Below are positions 10,192-20,307 of a DNA stretch of 64,000 bases, piece after piece. This DNA comes from an uncultured Myroides sp. (lineage in GTDB: Bacteria > Bacteroidota > Bacteroidia > Flavobacteriales > Flavobacteriaceae). The stretch spans positions 16,048-80,047 of the forward strand of contig CAJYTF010000022.1 in the NCBI GenBank assembly GCA_913777665.1, written 5' to 3'. How positions within the stretch are numbered: position 1 is the stretch's first letter; the number at the start of each line of letters is the position of its first letter. The position numbers were made by a program, and so were the translations under genes. The notes beneath the pieces were generated by a model. That model was not told where the DNA came from. It saw only the letters and a program-made list of their open reading frames with translations, and searched no databases.

Positions 10192-10926
10192 ATGATTATT
10201 TGTATTGATGTTGGTAACACACGCACTAAAGTTGCTGTGTATGAAAACAGTACGCTGAAAGAACTAATTATTACCAATAACGAAAAATTGATAAAAAATA
10301 TATCGAAACAAATTCAAGGAATAGAGAATTGTGTAGATATTATTCTTTCTTCGGTTGGTGATTTATCTGCGGAAACCATTGAAGATCTTAAAAAGTTGGG
10401 CAATTTAATAACGGTTACACACGAAACGCATCTTCCTTTTAAAAATTTATACAGTACGCCTACCACTTTAGGAATTGATAGAATTGTGCTGGCTGCGGGT
10501 GCAACTTTGAAATATCCTAACCAAAATAGATTAGTTATTGATGCCGGAACCTGCATTACGTACGATTTTATTAATGATTCTGATCAATATCATGGTGGTG
10601 CTATTTCGCCGGGCATCGGACTTCGATACAAAAGCCTGAACGATTATACGGCAAATCTGCCTTTAGAAAAGATTTCGGAACTGCATCCTTTTGTAGGAAA
10701 TTCTACTTCTACCTCTATTCAATCGGGGGTTTTAAACGGTGTTATTGCCGAAATTGAGGCATTTATAGATCATTTTAAACATGTCGATGAAAATTTAACA
10801 GTAATTTTAACGGGCGGAAATTCTGAATTTTTGGTAAACCGTTTAAAAAATAGCATCTTTGCCAATCCAAACTTCTTATTAGAAAGTTTATTTTTATTAC
10901 ATCAACACATTGTATCAAATGATTAA
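10192..10926 (+). CDS. coaX: Type III pantothenate kinase
   Basis: IDVGNTRTKVAVYE, LGIDRI, VIDAGTCITYDF, GGAISPGI motifs. Confidence 0.95.
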   Translation: MIICIDVGNTRTKVAVYENSTLKELIITNNEKLIKNISKQIQGIENCVDIILSSVGDLSAETIEDLKKLGNLITVTHETHLPFKNLYSTPTTLGIDRIVLAAGATLKYPNQNRLVIDAGTCITYDFINDSDQYHGGAISPGIGLRYKSLNDYTANLPLEKISELHPFVGNSTSTSIQSGVLNGVIAEIEAFIDHFKHVDENLTVILTGGNSEFLVNRLKNSIFANPNFLLESLFLLHQHIVSND

Positions 10927-12205
10927 AAAAATTATATTAGGAGTTGCTTTAGCAGGTATATCAAATACTTACGCGCAACAAGGTACAGCTTCTCCTTATT
11001 CTTATTATGGTTTTGGTGAAAAACAATTTAGAGGACCAAACGAAATAAAATCTATGGGTTCTTTAGCTGTTTTTAGCGATAGTTTACACATAAACACATT
11101 AAATCCGGCGTCGTACGCCAAGCTGCAAGCCACAACTTTTTCATTAGGTGCATCCTACAAATCAACAAATTTATCAAACGCAAACAGCAAAGAAAAAGCA
11201 ACAAGCGGATCTTTTGATTATCTGGCATTGGCTTTTCCGGCGGGCGATTTTAGAGTGGCGGTAGGTATTATGCCGTATTCATTTGTTGGATATAATATTC
11301 AGAACACAAGTATTAACGACAAAGGAATGACCCAAGCTAATCAATTTATTGGCGAAGGCGGTTTAAACAGAACGTTTTTAGGGTTGAGCTATAAGATCAG
11401 TAAAAACTTAAGCATTGGTGTTGATGGAGCGTATATTTTTGGTGATACAGAAACTAGTGAGACAAAATTTGTAACCGATAATGGCGATGGTGTTCCTATA
11501 GATCGCGGAAGTCGTTTACGCAACAAGAACAATTACAGCGGACTTGCCGTTAACGCAGCGATAAATTATGAGCAGCCTTTAAACAAAAAAGTGTCTTTGT
11601 TTGCAACGGCTACTTTTAGTCCTGAAATGAAGTTGAAAAACGATCAAGAAAGCATATTGGCTACCGTTAAAGCAGACAGCAATTTAGGTTTTGTTGAAAT
11701 TGATTCCAGAATAACTACAGATTATGATGAAAACATACTTTTACCAATGAATTATTCTATTGGTTTAGGTATTGGTAATCATTTAAAATGGTTTGTTGGG
11801 GCAGAATATACGGCAACACAAACATCAAAATATAATAATTTCTACAATTACTCAAACGCACGTTATAACGATTACATGAAAATTGGATTAGGAGGTTTTT
11901 ACACTCCGAAATACAATTCATTTGAAAATTATTTTCAAAAAATATCATACCGTGCTGGTATAAATTACGAAAATACCGGTTTGGTTATCAACAATGAAGA
12001 AATTAAAGGTTACAATGCAAACATAGGTATTGGCTTACCTGTTCCTTTCAGTAAAACTATGATGAGCAATTCTAATATTAATATTGGTTTTGAATACGGA
12101 CAGAAAGGAAACACGAATATGGGCTTGATAAAAGAAAATTATTACGGTGTTCACGTTGGATTTTCTTTTAGCGATGTTTGGTTTAAACGCAGAAAATTTA
12201 ATTAA
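10919..12205 (+). CDS. Putative outer membrane protein, beta-barrel-like
   Basis: Signal peptide MIKKIILGVALAGISNTYAQ; alternating beta-strand pattern; ATG at 10919 overlaps the coaX stop. Confidence 0.7.
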   Translation: MIKKIILGVALAGISNTYAQQGTASPYSYYGFGEKQFRGPNEIKSMGSLAVFSDSLHINTLNPASYAKLQATTFSLGASYKSTNLSNANSKEKATSGSFDYLALAFPAGDFRVAVGIMPYSFVGYNIQNTSINDKGMTQANQFIGEGGLNRTFLGLSYKISKNLSIGVDGAYIFGDTETSETKFVTDNGDGVPIDRGSRLRNKNNYSGLAVNAAINYEQPLNKKVSLFATATFSPEMKLKNDQESILATVKADSNLGFVEIDSRITTDYDENILLPMNYSIGLGIGNHLKWFVGAEYTATQTSKYNNFYNYSNARYNDYMKIGLGGFYTPKYNSFENYFQKISYRAGINYENTGLVINNEEIKGYNANIGIGLPVPFSKTMMSNSNINIGFEYGQKGNTNMGLIKENYYGVHVGFSFSDVWFKRRKFN

Positions 12206-12757
12206 TTGAAAAAATATTTTGCACATATTATCGTATTTGCTTTTGTATTTTCTGCTTGTAATAATGATTTAAAAGACATTCAGAATTTAAACAAAAAGCA
12301 ACTATATCCTACCGGCGAAGCAGATTCTATCAATGTTAAATATACCGATTCTGCCAAAATAAAAGCAGAATTATATGCTGTTAAAATGTTAGATTACGGA
12401 AAGGCAAAGTACTCGTTCAATCATTTTCCAAACGGTATTAAGGTTACGGTTTACGATAGTAAAAGAAATAAAAATTTCATAGTTGCAAAACAGGCAACTG
12501 TTTATAATAAAACGGGAATTATTAATTTAGTGGGCGATGTAAAAATTACGTCGCACGATGGTAAAGTAATGCAGACACAACAAATGTATTACGACCAAAA
12601 GAACAACTGGTTTTTTACCGAAAATTATTTTAAGGTTACCGATAAGAATAAAAGTTTTTTTGAAGGAATCGGCGTTGATTTCGATCAAAATTTTAAAATT
12701 GTTAATGCACAGCAAAATCGTGCCGAATTAAAAGACGTTAAAGATGAAAATTTATAA
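12206..12757 (+). CDS. lptC: LPS export periplasmic lipoprotein LptC
   Basis: Lipobox VFSAC; LptC-like repeats (VAKQATVYNKTGIINLVGDVKITSHDGKVMQTQQMYYDQKNNWFFTENYFKVTDKNK). TTG start. Confidence 0.8.
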   Translation: MKKYFAHIIVFAFVFSACNNDLKDIQNLNKKQLYPTGEADSINVKYTDSAKIKAELYAVKMLDYGKAKYSFNHFPNGIKVTVYDSKRNKNFIVAKQATVYNKTGIINLVGDVKITSHDGKVMQTQQMYYDQKNNWFFTENYFKVTDKNKSFFEGIGVDFDQNFKIVNAQQNRAELKDVKDENL

Positions 12758-12929
12758 AATTATAGTTTACATTTATTTAGTATTTGCCTTGTTTTTTATT
12801 TACGAAGCGTATCGTGCATACACTAATGGCGAAGATTATTTAATTAGACTTTTATTGGCCGGTGTTGCTATTTTTATGTTTATATTTAGATTGCGAAGCG
12901 TTAACCGTTTGCCGCAAAACAAACAATAA
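12744..12929 (+). CDS. Small two-TM hypothetical protein between lptC and the CNNM gene
   Basis: 61 aa, two hydrophobic segments, overlaps lptC 3' end, same strand. Confidence 0.6.
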   Translation: MKIYKIIVYIYLVFALFFIYEAYRAYTNGEDYLIRLLLAGVAIFMFIFRLRSVNRLPQNKQ

Positions 12930-12933
12930 CTGA

Positions 12934-14160
12934 ATGATTACTTTTGGATTTACATTTCTTAGTATTGCCGTATTAATCTGCTCGGGGTTAATGGTTGCTT
13001 ATTCTAACGCAAATAAAATCTACCTTAATTTAGAGTCTAAAAAAACAGACGCCAACAATCATTACTTAAAAACCGTTACCGAACAGCCTCGATTATTTAT
13101 CGGCGCTTTAAAAGTAGGCAACAGTATTTTTATAACCATTTTAAGTCTGCTTTTTTTTACTACTTTTCTAAATTCGTACGAGTTTGATGATTTATGGAAA
13201 GTACTTCTTTTTTTATTTCTGCTATACATTATCTCTAAATTTCTTCCGCAAACCTTTGTAAAACCGTTTGCAAATGAAATCATTCTTGCAGCAAAACCAT
13301 TTATTCAGGTTATCTTAAAACTTTTCGGATCTATTGCGCAGTTTTTTATTTCGATAAGCGAAAAATCGTTAGAAAGAAAATATCCTTACGCAAAAGATAC
13401 CGAGTTCAACCTTTTAAGTACGGGCGATTTAGGCACTTATATTTCACAGCAGATACAAGCCAGCAGCCAGCAGGAACAGTTAGAAAACGAATTCGAAATC
13501 TTGAAAAACGCCTTATCGTTTCCTAAAGTTAAGGTAAAAGAAATCATGACTCCGCGAAACGAGTTTGAATACATCAATGAAAACGATGCTATTGAAACCA
13601 TTCGTAAAAAGTTTGTAGATACCGGTTTTTCTAAAGTCTTAGTGATTAACGATACCAACGAGCACTTTATTGGTTATCTGCACACTTACGATTTACTACA
13701 ACTGCAACAACCTATCGAAGATTTTATTCGTCCGTTTGTTTATGTTTATGACGATGTTTTAATTAAAGATTTGTTGAACACTTTAACCATTCGTAAAAAA
13801 TCGATTGCCTTAATAAAAAATTCCGATAATGATATTATTGGATTGGTTACTTTAGAAGATATTATCGAAGAACTTTTTGGCGAAATTACCGATGAACATG
13901 ACGATACATTGATTGCCAAACAGATTTCGGACACCGATTATATTTTCTCGGCAAGTTTGGATATCGACGATTTAAAAGAAAAGTTTGATGTAATAATCCC
14001 CGAATCGGAACATTATCATTCTTTAGGCGGATTTATCTTTCATCATTTAAAACGTCATCCCAAAGCAAAAGAAACAATTACTATTAAATCGTTCAAAATA
14101 AAAATTCTGGCAGCCACAAATACCCGAATTAAAACGGTTGCGCTTACTCTTTTAAAATAA
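12934..14160 (+). CDS. CNNM/CBS-domain transporter-associated (hemolysin/CorC-like) protein
   Basis: N-terminal TM CNNM domain, IMTPRNEFEYI CBS pair, EDIIEELFGEITDEHD, C-terminal CorC/HlyC-like domain. Confidence 0.9.
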   Translation: MITFGFTFLSIAVLICSGLMVAYSNANKIYLNLESKKTDANNHYLKTVTEQPRLFIGALKVGNSIFITILSLLFFTTFLNSYEFDDLWKVLLFLFLLYIISKFLPQTFVKPFANEIILAAKPFIQVILKLFGSIAQFFISISEKSLERKYPYAKDTEFNLLSTGDLGTYISQQIQASSQQEQLENEFEILKNALSFPKVKVKEIMTPRNEFEYINENDAIETIRKKFVDTGFSKVLVINDTNEHFIGYLHTYDLLQLQQPIEDFIRPFVYVYDDVLIKDLLNTLTIRKKSIALIKNSDNDIIGLVTLEDIIEELFGEITDEHDDTLIAKQISDTDYIFSASLDIDDLKEKFDVIIPESEHYHSLGGFIFHHLKRHPKAKETITIKSFKIKILAATNTRIKTVALTLLK

Positions 14161-14214
14161 TTTTAATGAATTGCTCGCATATAAATTTGTATTTTTATTA
14201 CAAACTTTATTTGA

Positions 14215-14958
14215 ATGACACTTTATAAACCTTATCTCATCTATATTGCTATTAGTCTAATATCTTTTGTCGCAGCATTTATTATAAGAAAGCATATAAA
14301 CAATGAAAGAAAGCCGGCTAATGACAAGTATATAAAACGAATAGGAATTCCTTTTAGTATTTACTTCTTTGTTAAAATATTTTTTGGCTGGCGCTTAAAT
14401 TGGTATACCGAAACCATTATTTTAATAATACTTTTTATCTGTTTCGATTACTTAATTATTATAAAAAATAAATATCCCGCAAAAACTCAAGGAATCTATT
14501 ACACTCTGCGCTATCTTTTTTTTGGCTTGCCGTTTGTATCTTTTGTAATCATGTATTTTATGATTGTAATTTCTTTTGGCTACGGAGCTTTAGGAATCTG
14601 TAAATTTTTCCCAACAGATCGATCAACAGGGGAACAGAAAGTATATAAGAATCTTTATGTCTTTCGAAATGAATGTGAGGGTATAGTTTTTAAAAAGAAA
14701 CTTTTATTCTTTGAAAAAGATGTTGCGGAGATATCAATAGATGAAATATATAACAAAGGAATACTTACTAATAGTGGTTTTAGCGGATACATTCATCGTA
14801 CGTCGAAAGCAATTTATATAACAGCTGAAAAAGATATGGATTCTTCTTATCAATATATAAAAATCGTTCCCTTACCAAATAACGAAGTACTCATTGAAAA
14901 GAATTACAGATTTTCACACGAGCCTGCCCCATCTGGACAAGAAATCATCAAACTATAA
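14215..14958 (+). CDS. Hypothetical membrane protein
   Basis: 247 aa with four hydrophobic segments; no recognised family. Confidence 0.55.
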   Translation: MTLYKPYLIYIAISLISFVAAFIIRKHINNERKPANDKYIKRIGIPFSIYFFVKIFFGWRLNWYTETIILIILFICFDYLIIIKNKYPAKTQGIYYTLRYLFFGLPFVSFVIMYFMIVISFGYGALGICKFFPTDRSTGEQKVYKNLYVFRNECEGIVFKKKLLFFEKDVAEISIDEIYNKGILTNSGFSGYIHRTSKAIYITAEKDMDSSYQYIKIVPLPNNEVLIEKNYRFSHEPAPSGQEIIKL

Positions 14959-15074
14959 AAACACTCCATCTATTTTTTATTCAGAAGATTTATTTACATT
15001 TTATCTAATCTAAGTTTTTTTATTTAACAGATAATTGTATTTTCGCTCATTGAAAAAATTACACATTATATAAA

Positions 15075-17192
15075 ATGGCAGTTTTACAGAAAATTAGAGA
15101 GAGATCAGGTTTACTTATTGGCGTAATCGGGTTTTGTATTTTGGCATTTGTTGCTGGAGATTTATTAAACGGTGGGATGAACATCAGCTCACGTAATGTT
15201 GGAGAAGTAAACGGAGTTTCGATTTCTTCGGCTGATTATACCAATAAAATTCAAAATTTAGAACAAAGCGGTCGTGGCAAAGGCGCACAGCTGCACAATC
15301 AGGTTTGGACCAACGAAGTTCGTACCATTTTATTTAACGAACAGTTAGATAAAGCCGGATTACGTTTAGGAAAAGATCAATTGATCAATGTTTTAAAAAC
15401 AGATCCAAGTTTCGCTCAAAATCCTCAATTCTTAAATGATGCAGGTAAGTTCGATATCAACAAATTCAACACGTTTTTAGCTCAAATGAAAGCTCAAGGT
15501 CCACAACAATGGAATGCTTGGTTGGCTTACGAAAAACAGTTAGAAACAGTTGCAAAAGAGCAAATGTATCTTAACATGATAAAAGGAGCAATTGTTACTA
15601 CAACTGCCGAAGCTAAAATGGTTTACAAAAACGAAGCTACAAAAGTATCTTTTGATTATGTTACTATTCCTTTTTCTTCAATCAACGACGATCAGGCAAA
15701 AGTTACTAACGATGAGATCAATGCATACGTTAAAAAACACGCAAAACAGTTTAAAACTACGCCATCGCGTAAAGTAGAATATGTATTTGTTGCTAACAAA
15801 CCTTCTAAAGAAGATGAAGCGGCATCAAAACAAATCATCGACGATTTATTGAAGCCATCTGTTGTATTCAACAAAACAACTGGTAAAAACGATACTATTT
15901 CTGGTTTTGCAAAAGCTACAGATATCAAAGCATTCGTGAACCAAAATTCTGATGTTCCTTTTGATTCTACTTACTATGCAAAAGAGCAGTTACCGGTAGA
16001 ACATGCAGAAAAATTATTTGCTGCACCAACAGGATCTATTTACGGTCCGTATTTATTTAACGATTATTATGCGGTTTCTAAAGTTGTTGCAAAGAAAAAT
16101 ACAGCAGAAACGGTTGATGCTTCTCATATTTTAATTGCTTACAAAGGTGCAGACAGAGCAGATGCTACTGTTAGTTTAACAAAAGAAGAAGCTAAAGCTA
16201 AAGCTGAAGCATTATTGAAACAAGCACAAGGTGGTGCAGATTTTGCTAAATTGGCAACAGAAAATACAAACGATGCGGGTTCTAAAGCTAATGGAGGTAA
16301 ATATCCAAACATTAACAAAGGACAAATGGTTCCAACTTTTGATCAATACATCTTTAATAATCCTGTAGGAAAATTAGGAATGGTAGAATCTGATTTTGGT
16401 TTCCACGTTTTAAAAGTTGATAAAATCAATGAAAAAGAAGGTGTTCAATTGGCAACTATCGCTAAAAAAATCGAATCTTCTACTACAACAGAAGACCGTT
16501 TATATGCACAAGCTAACAAGTTTTTAGAAAGTGTTGAAACTGGCGATAAAGATTTTTCTAAAGAAGCAACTGCGCAAGGTTTAATTTCTTTCCCGGCTAC
16601 AAAAATTGATCCTTTCGATGATCAGTTAACAGGTGTTGAAGGAACACAAACTGAAGCGATCCGTTGGGCATCTAACAAAAAAACAAGCATTGGCGATGTT
16701 AAGAAATTTGATTCTGCTGATGGATATTTAGTAGTTAAATTAGTTAGCATTAACGATTCTGAAGTTATGGATGCCGATGATGCACGCCAAACGGTTGAAC
16801 CTATCTTAATTAAAGAGAAAAAAGCAGCAATTATCCGCAAACAAATGGTAGGAAACACTTTAGAAGAAGTTTCTAAAAATGCTAAAGCAGGAATTGTAAA
16901 TGCTATTGAAGTTACAGGTGCAAACCCAATGGTTAACGGTTTCCAAGAGCCTTTGGTTGTGGGTGTAGCGTTAGGTAAAAAGCCAAACGAAACATCAAAA
17001 TTAATCGATGGTAGTAACGGAGTTTACATGGTTAAAACCAAAAATATTACCAAAGCAGTTGATTTACCTAACTATTTAACGTACAAACAAAAAGTAGGAA
17101 CAAACAACCGCCAAATGGCACAAAACATGGTTTACAGCGCAATGTATCAAAATGCGAAGATCGAAGACAACCGTGCGAAAGTTTTACAATAA
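15075..17192 (+). CDS. PpiD/SurA-like membrane-anchored peptidyl-prolyl isomerase
   Basis: N-terminal single TM, SurA_N_3-like region, parvulin domain (ASHILIAYKG...GADFAKLATENTNDAGSKANGGKYPNINKGQMVPTFDQYIFNNPVGKLGMVESDFGFHVLKVD). Confidence 0.92.
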   Translation: MAVLQKIRERSGLLIGVIGFCILAFVAGDLLNGGMNISSRNVGEVNGVSISSADYTNKIQNLEQSGRGKGAQLHNQVWTNEVRTILFNEQLDKAGLRLGKDQLINVLKTDPSFAQNPQFLNDAGKFDINKFNTFLAQMKAQGPQQWNAWLAYEKQLETVAKEQMYLNMIKGAIVTTTAEAKMVYKNEATKVSFDYVTIPFSSINDDQAKVTNDEINAYVKKHAKQFKTTPSRKVEYVFVANKPSKEDEAASKQIIDDLLKPSVVFNKTTGKNDTISGFAKATDIKAFVNQNSDVPFDSTYYAKEQLPVEHAEKLFAAPTGSIYGPYLFNDYYAVSKVVAKKNTAETVDASHILIAYKGADRADATVSLTKEEAKAKAEALLKQAQGGADFAKLATENTNDAGSKANGGKYPNINKGQMVPTFDQYIFNNPVGKLGMVESDFGFHVLKVDKINEKEGVQLATIAKKIESSTTTEDRLYAQANKFLESVETGDKDFSKEATAQGLISFPATKIDPFDDQLTGVEGTQTEAIRWASNKKTSIGDVKKFDSADGYLVVKLVSINDSEVMDADDARQTVEPILIKEKKAAIIRKQMVGNTLEEVSKNAKAGIVNAIEVTGANPMVNGFQEPLVVGVALGKKPNETSKLIDGSNGVYMVKTKNITKAVDLPNYLTYKQKVGTNNRQMAQNMVYSAMYQNAKIEDNRAKVLQ

Positions 17193-17214
17193 AATATATT
17201 TGAGTACAACATAT

Positions 17215-17243
17215 AAAAGTCCGTTTTAAAACGGACTTTTTTT
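17215..17243 (+). terminator. Intrinsic terminator
   Basis: AAAAGTCCGTTTTAAAACGGACTTTTTTTT. Confidence 0.85.
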
Positions 17244-17286
17244 TATCTATTAATTTGCTATTTTTGTAGCAACAAACTAATAACAA

Positions 17287-18159
17287 ATGAAAGCATACGT
17301 ATTTCCCGGACAGGGTGCCCAATTCGTTGGAATGGGTAAAGATTTATATGAAACATCGGCAGTTGCAAAAGAATTGTTTGATAAAGCCAATGAAATTTTA
17401 GGTTTTAACATTACCGAAATTATGTTTAACGGTACCGATGAAGAATTAAAACAAACCAAAGTAACGCAGCCGGCAGTATTTTTACACTCGGTAATTTTAG
17501 CTAAAACCTTAACCGATTTTAAACCAGAAATGGTTGCGGGGCATTCGTTAGGAGAATTTTCTGCTTTGGTTGCAAACGGAACACTTTCTTTTGAAGATGC
17601 TTTACAATTGGTATCAAAACGTGCCCTGGCAATGCAGAAAGCCTGTGAAATTACTCCTTCTACAATGGCGGCAGTTTTAAATTTAGATGATAAAATAGTG
17701 GAAGATATTTGTGCATCGATTGATGGTGTTGTGGTAGCAGCAAATTACAATTGTCCTGGACAATTAGTAATTTCGGGCGAAACAAAAGCGGTTGAATTGG
17801 CTTGCGAAAAGATGAAAGAAGCTGGTGCAAAACGCGCACTGATTTTACCTGTTGGTGGCGCATTTCACTCGCCAATGATGGAGCCTGCACGCGAAGAATT
17901 GGCGGCGGCTATTGAAGCTACAACTTTTAATACGCCAATTTGTCCGGTGTATCAAAATGTAACGGCAAATGCAGTTTCTAATCCTGCTGAAATCAAGAAA
18001 AACTTAATTACGCAATTAACAGCTCCGGTTCGTTGGACACAATCTGTACAGCAAATGATTGCCGACGGAGCTACATCGTTTACCGAAGTTGGTCCTGGTA
18101 AGGTTTTAATGGGCTTGATTAACAAAATCAATAAAGACGTAGAAACGATAAAAGCATAA
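17287..18159 (+). CDS. fabD: Malonyl-CoA:ACP transacylase FabD
   Basis: FPGQGAQFVGMG, GHSLGEFSAL, PVGGAFHSPMM motifs. Confidence 0.95.
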   Translation: MKAYVFPGQGAQFVGMGKDLYETSAVAKELFDKANEILGFNITEIMFNGTDEELKQTKVTQPAVFLHSVILAKTLTDFKPEMVAGHSLGEFSALVANGTLSFEDALQLVSKRALAMQKACEITPSTMAAVLNLDDKIVEDICASIDGVVVAANYNCPGQLVISGETKAVELACEKMKEAGAKRALILPVGGAFHSPMMEPAREELAAAIEATTFNTPICPVYQNVTANAVSNPAEIKKNLITQLTAPVRWTQSVQQMIADGATSFTEVGPGKVLMGLINKINKDVETIKA

Positions 18160-18164
18160 ACTTA

Positions 18165-18196
18165 AAACGACTTCAAAAACAGAAGTCGTTTTTTTA
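18165..18196 (+). terminator. Intrinsic terminator after fabD
   Basis: AAAACGACTTCAAAAACAGAAGTCGTTTTTTTA. Confidence 0.85.
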
Positions 18197-18217
18197 TATC
18201 TTTAAAGAAAAATAGTT

Positions 18218-18775
18218 ATGAAGTTTTTTAGTGTATTATTTCTGATCTTACTCATTAGCTGTGAACCTAAAGAAACCAAACCAGAATTGGATTTTGTGAA
18301 GATCGATATGGATCCTTATCTGGGAAAATGTCCTGTAAACATTTACATTGACTTTAAAAATAGAACATTAGTATTTAGTGAATTACAATATATGGCTGTT
18401 TTTGAAAAAGAATGTGATACCGCATATACATATGAAAGTACAGAAAAAAGTGTTGATTTTTTGCACATCAATTTAAATGATGAAGAATATCATTTATTAA
18501 AATCTAAATTCAACAATAACTTTTTAGAATCCATAAAGAAAAATAATCAAAGTTTACTTGATAATCCTAAAAAATATGATGGAATAAGGTTTGATGGAAT
18601 TGTATTTGAATTAGATATTGTTAAAGATAATCAGGTTTTTTCCACTGATAATTATTTAATTTTAGAGAAAGAAGACCACTTTAAAATATTAGAAGTTCTA
18701 AAAGTTGTAAAAAAACATACTAAATCAAAAGATAATAAAGAATATATAAATTATTTATCTTTCTATTTAGAATAA
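18218..18775 (+). CDS. Hypothetical lipoprotein
   Basis: Lipobox FLILLISC; no recognised family; ends 9 nt before the HipA-like gene. Confidence 0.6.
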   Translation: MKFFSVLFLILLISCEPKETKPELDFVKIDMDPYLGKCPVNIYIDFKNRTLVFSELQYMAVFEKECDTAYTYESTEKSVDFLHINLNDEEYHLLKSKFNNNFLESIKKNNQSLLDNPKKYDGIRFDGIVFELDIVKDNQVFSTDNYLILEKEDHFKILEVLKVVKKHTKSKDNKEYINYLSFYLE

Positions 18776-18784
18776 AATTTATTT

Positions 18785-19558
18785 ATGATCCCAAAATTAC
18801 GAACTGTAACAGTTACCCGATATATTACCCCTTTGCGTGAAGGCGGCTCGTTACCCGCTTTAGCAGAAGCTTGTGACGATTTTAAATACGTGATAAAATT
18901 TCGCGGCGCAGGTCACGGTGTTAAAGCATTGATTTCAGAATTATTAGGTGGAATTATTGCTCGATATTTAGGTTTACCGGTTCCTGAATTAGTCTTTATT
19001 GAATTAGACGAAGCTTTTGGACAAACCGAAAGCGATGAAGAAATTCAAGATTTATTAAAATTCAGTAAAGGATTAAATTTAGGTCTGCACTATCTTTCTG
19101 GTGCCGTTACGTACGATGTAGCGACCAATGATTGCGATGAACTGCTGGCATCTAAAATTGTGTGGTTAGACAGTTTTATTACCAATGTTGACCGCACGTT
19201 TCGTAACACCAATCTGTTAATTTGGCATAAAGAATTATGGCTAATTGATCACGGTGCATCGTTTTACTTTCATCATTCGTGGGATAATTGGGAGAAAACA
19301 TCGGTAACTCCGTTTGCATTGATAAAAGACCATGCACTTATTAAAAAAGCAACCAAATTACAAGAAGTTCATACCGAATTTACTGCAAAATTGAACAACG
19401 AGGTTTTGCGTGAATTAGTAAATACTATTCCCGATGAATTTTTAAACTGGGAAGAAGGTCCTAGCAATGAAGAAATTCGTGAAGTGTATTATCAATTTTT
19501 GTCGAACCGATTGGCGCATGCCGATATCTTTCTAAAAGCTGCTCAAGATGCAAGATAA
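18785..19558 (+). CDS. HipA-family kinase-like protein lacking the HipA N-terminal subdomain
   Basis: YVIKF (ATP Lys), ISELLGGIIARYLGLPVPELVFIEL, catalytic loop FITNVDRTFRNTNLLIW, metal site LIDHGASFYF. Confidence 0.85.
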   Translation: MIPKLRTVTVTRYITPLREGGSLPALAEACDDFKYVIKFRGAGHGVKALISELLGGIIARYLGLPVPELVFIELDEAFGQTESDEEIQDLLKFSKGLNLGLHYLSGAVTYDVATNDCDELLASKIVWLDSFITNVDRTFRNTNLLIWHKELWLIDHGASFYFHHSWDNWEKTSVTPFALIKDHALIKKATKLQEVHTEFTAKLNNEVLRELVNTIPDEFLNWEEGPSNEEIREVYYQFLSNRLAHADIFLKAAQDAR

Positions 19559-19931
19559 AGTTGTTTACGAATACGCTGTGATTCGAGTTGTTCCTAAGGT
19601 TGAACGTGAAGAATTTATAAATATAGGTTTGATTTTATTCAGTAAAAGAAAACGATTCATTCGGTTTGATTATCACATTCCCGAGGAAAAAATAAAAAGT
19701 TTTTGCAACGAATTCGATTTAAACCAATTAAAAGAAAATTTAGAATCGTTTGCTAAAATTTGTTCAGGTGCAAAAGATGGCGGACCAATTGCCGCATTAG
19801 AAGCCGATGAAAAATTCCGTTGGATTACTGCTATAAAAAGTTCAAGTATTCAATCATCAAGACCACATCCAGGTTTATCAGCAGATTTAAATGCTACGTT
19901 TGATAAATTGTATAAAGAATTGGTTTTGTAA
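19548..19931 (+). CDS. DUF3037 family protein
   Basis: YEYAVIRVVPKVEREEFINIGLILFSKRKRFIRF, typical DUF3037 N-terminus; overlaps the HipA-like CDS by 11 nt. Confidence 0.82.
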   Translation: MQDKVVYEYAVIRVVPKVEREEFINIGLILFSKRKRFIRFDYHIPEEKIKSFCNEFDLNQLKENLESFAKICSGAKDGGPIAALEADEKFRWITAIKSSSIQSSRPHPGLSADLNATFDKLYKELVL

Positions 19932-19937
19932 TTTACA

Positions 19938-19965
19938 TAAAAAAGTCCTCAATTGAGGACTTTTA
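19938..19965. terminator. Bidirectional terminator
   Basis: AAAAAAGTCCTCAATTGAGGACTTTTA. Confidence 0.85.
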
Positions 19966-19970
19966 GTGTT

Positions 19971-20171
19971 TTATTCTACTCTGAATGATACTTTACAAAT
20001 AACACCATAAGTTGAAATTTTACCATCGTTTACGTGACATTTCATATCTTTCACATAAACAGAATCAATATTTCTTATTGATTTAGATGCTTCTGCAACT
20101 GCTTGTTTAACTGCATCGTCAAAACTTATTTCAGATTGAGCGATTACTTCAATTACTTTTACAATACCCAT
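19971..20171 (-). CDS. Dodecin family flavin-binding protein
   Basis: 66 aa; KVIEVIAQSEISFDDAVKQAVAEASKSIRNIDSVYVKDMKCHVNDGKISTYGVICKVSFRVE. Confidence 0.93.
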   Translation of the reverse strand: MGIVKVIEVIAQSEISFDDAVKQAVAEASKSIRNIDSVYVKDMKCHVNDGKISTYGVICKVSFRVE

Positions 20172-20246
20172 TACAATTATTTTTTAAATTTATTAAATGT
20201 AATAAAAAAATCAGAACATTATAATACACTCATTAATATCTATCAT

Positions 20247-20287
20247 AAAAAAACTCCTAAATAAATTTACTTTATCAGGAGTTTTTA
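20247..20287 (-). terminator. Intrinsic terminator of the DUF1508 gene
   Basis: AAAAAAACTCCT...AGGAGTTTTT stem-loop (bidirectional composition). Confidence 0.65.
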
Positions 20288-20307
20288 AATTTTAAATACT
20301 TTTTCTA

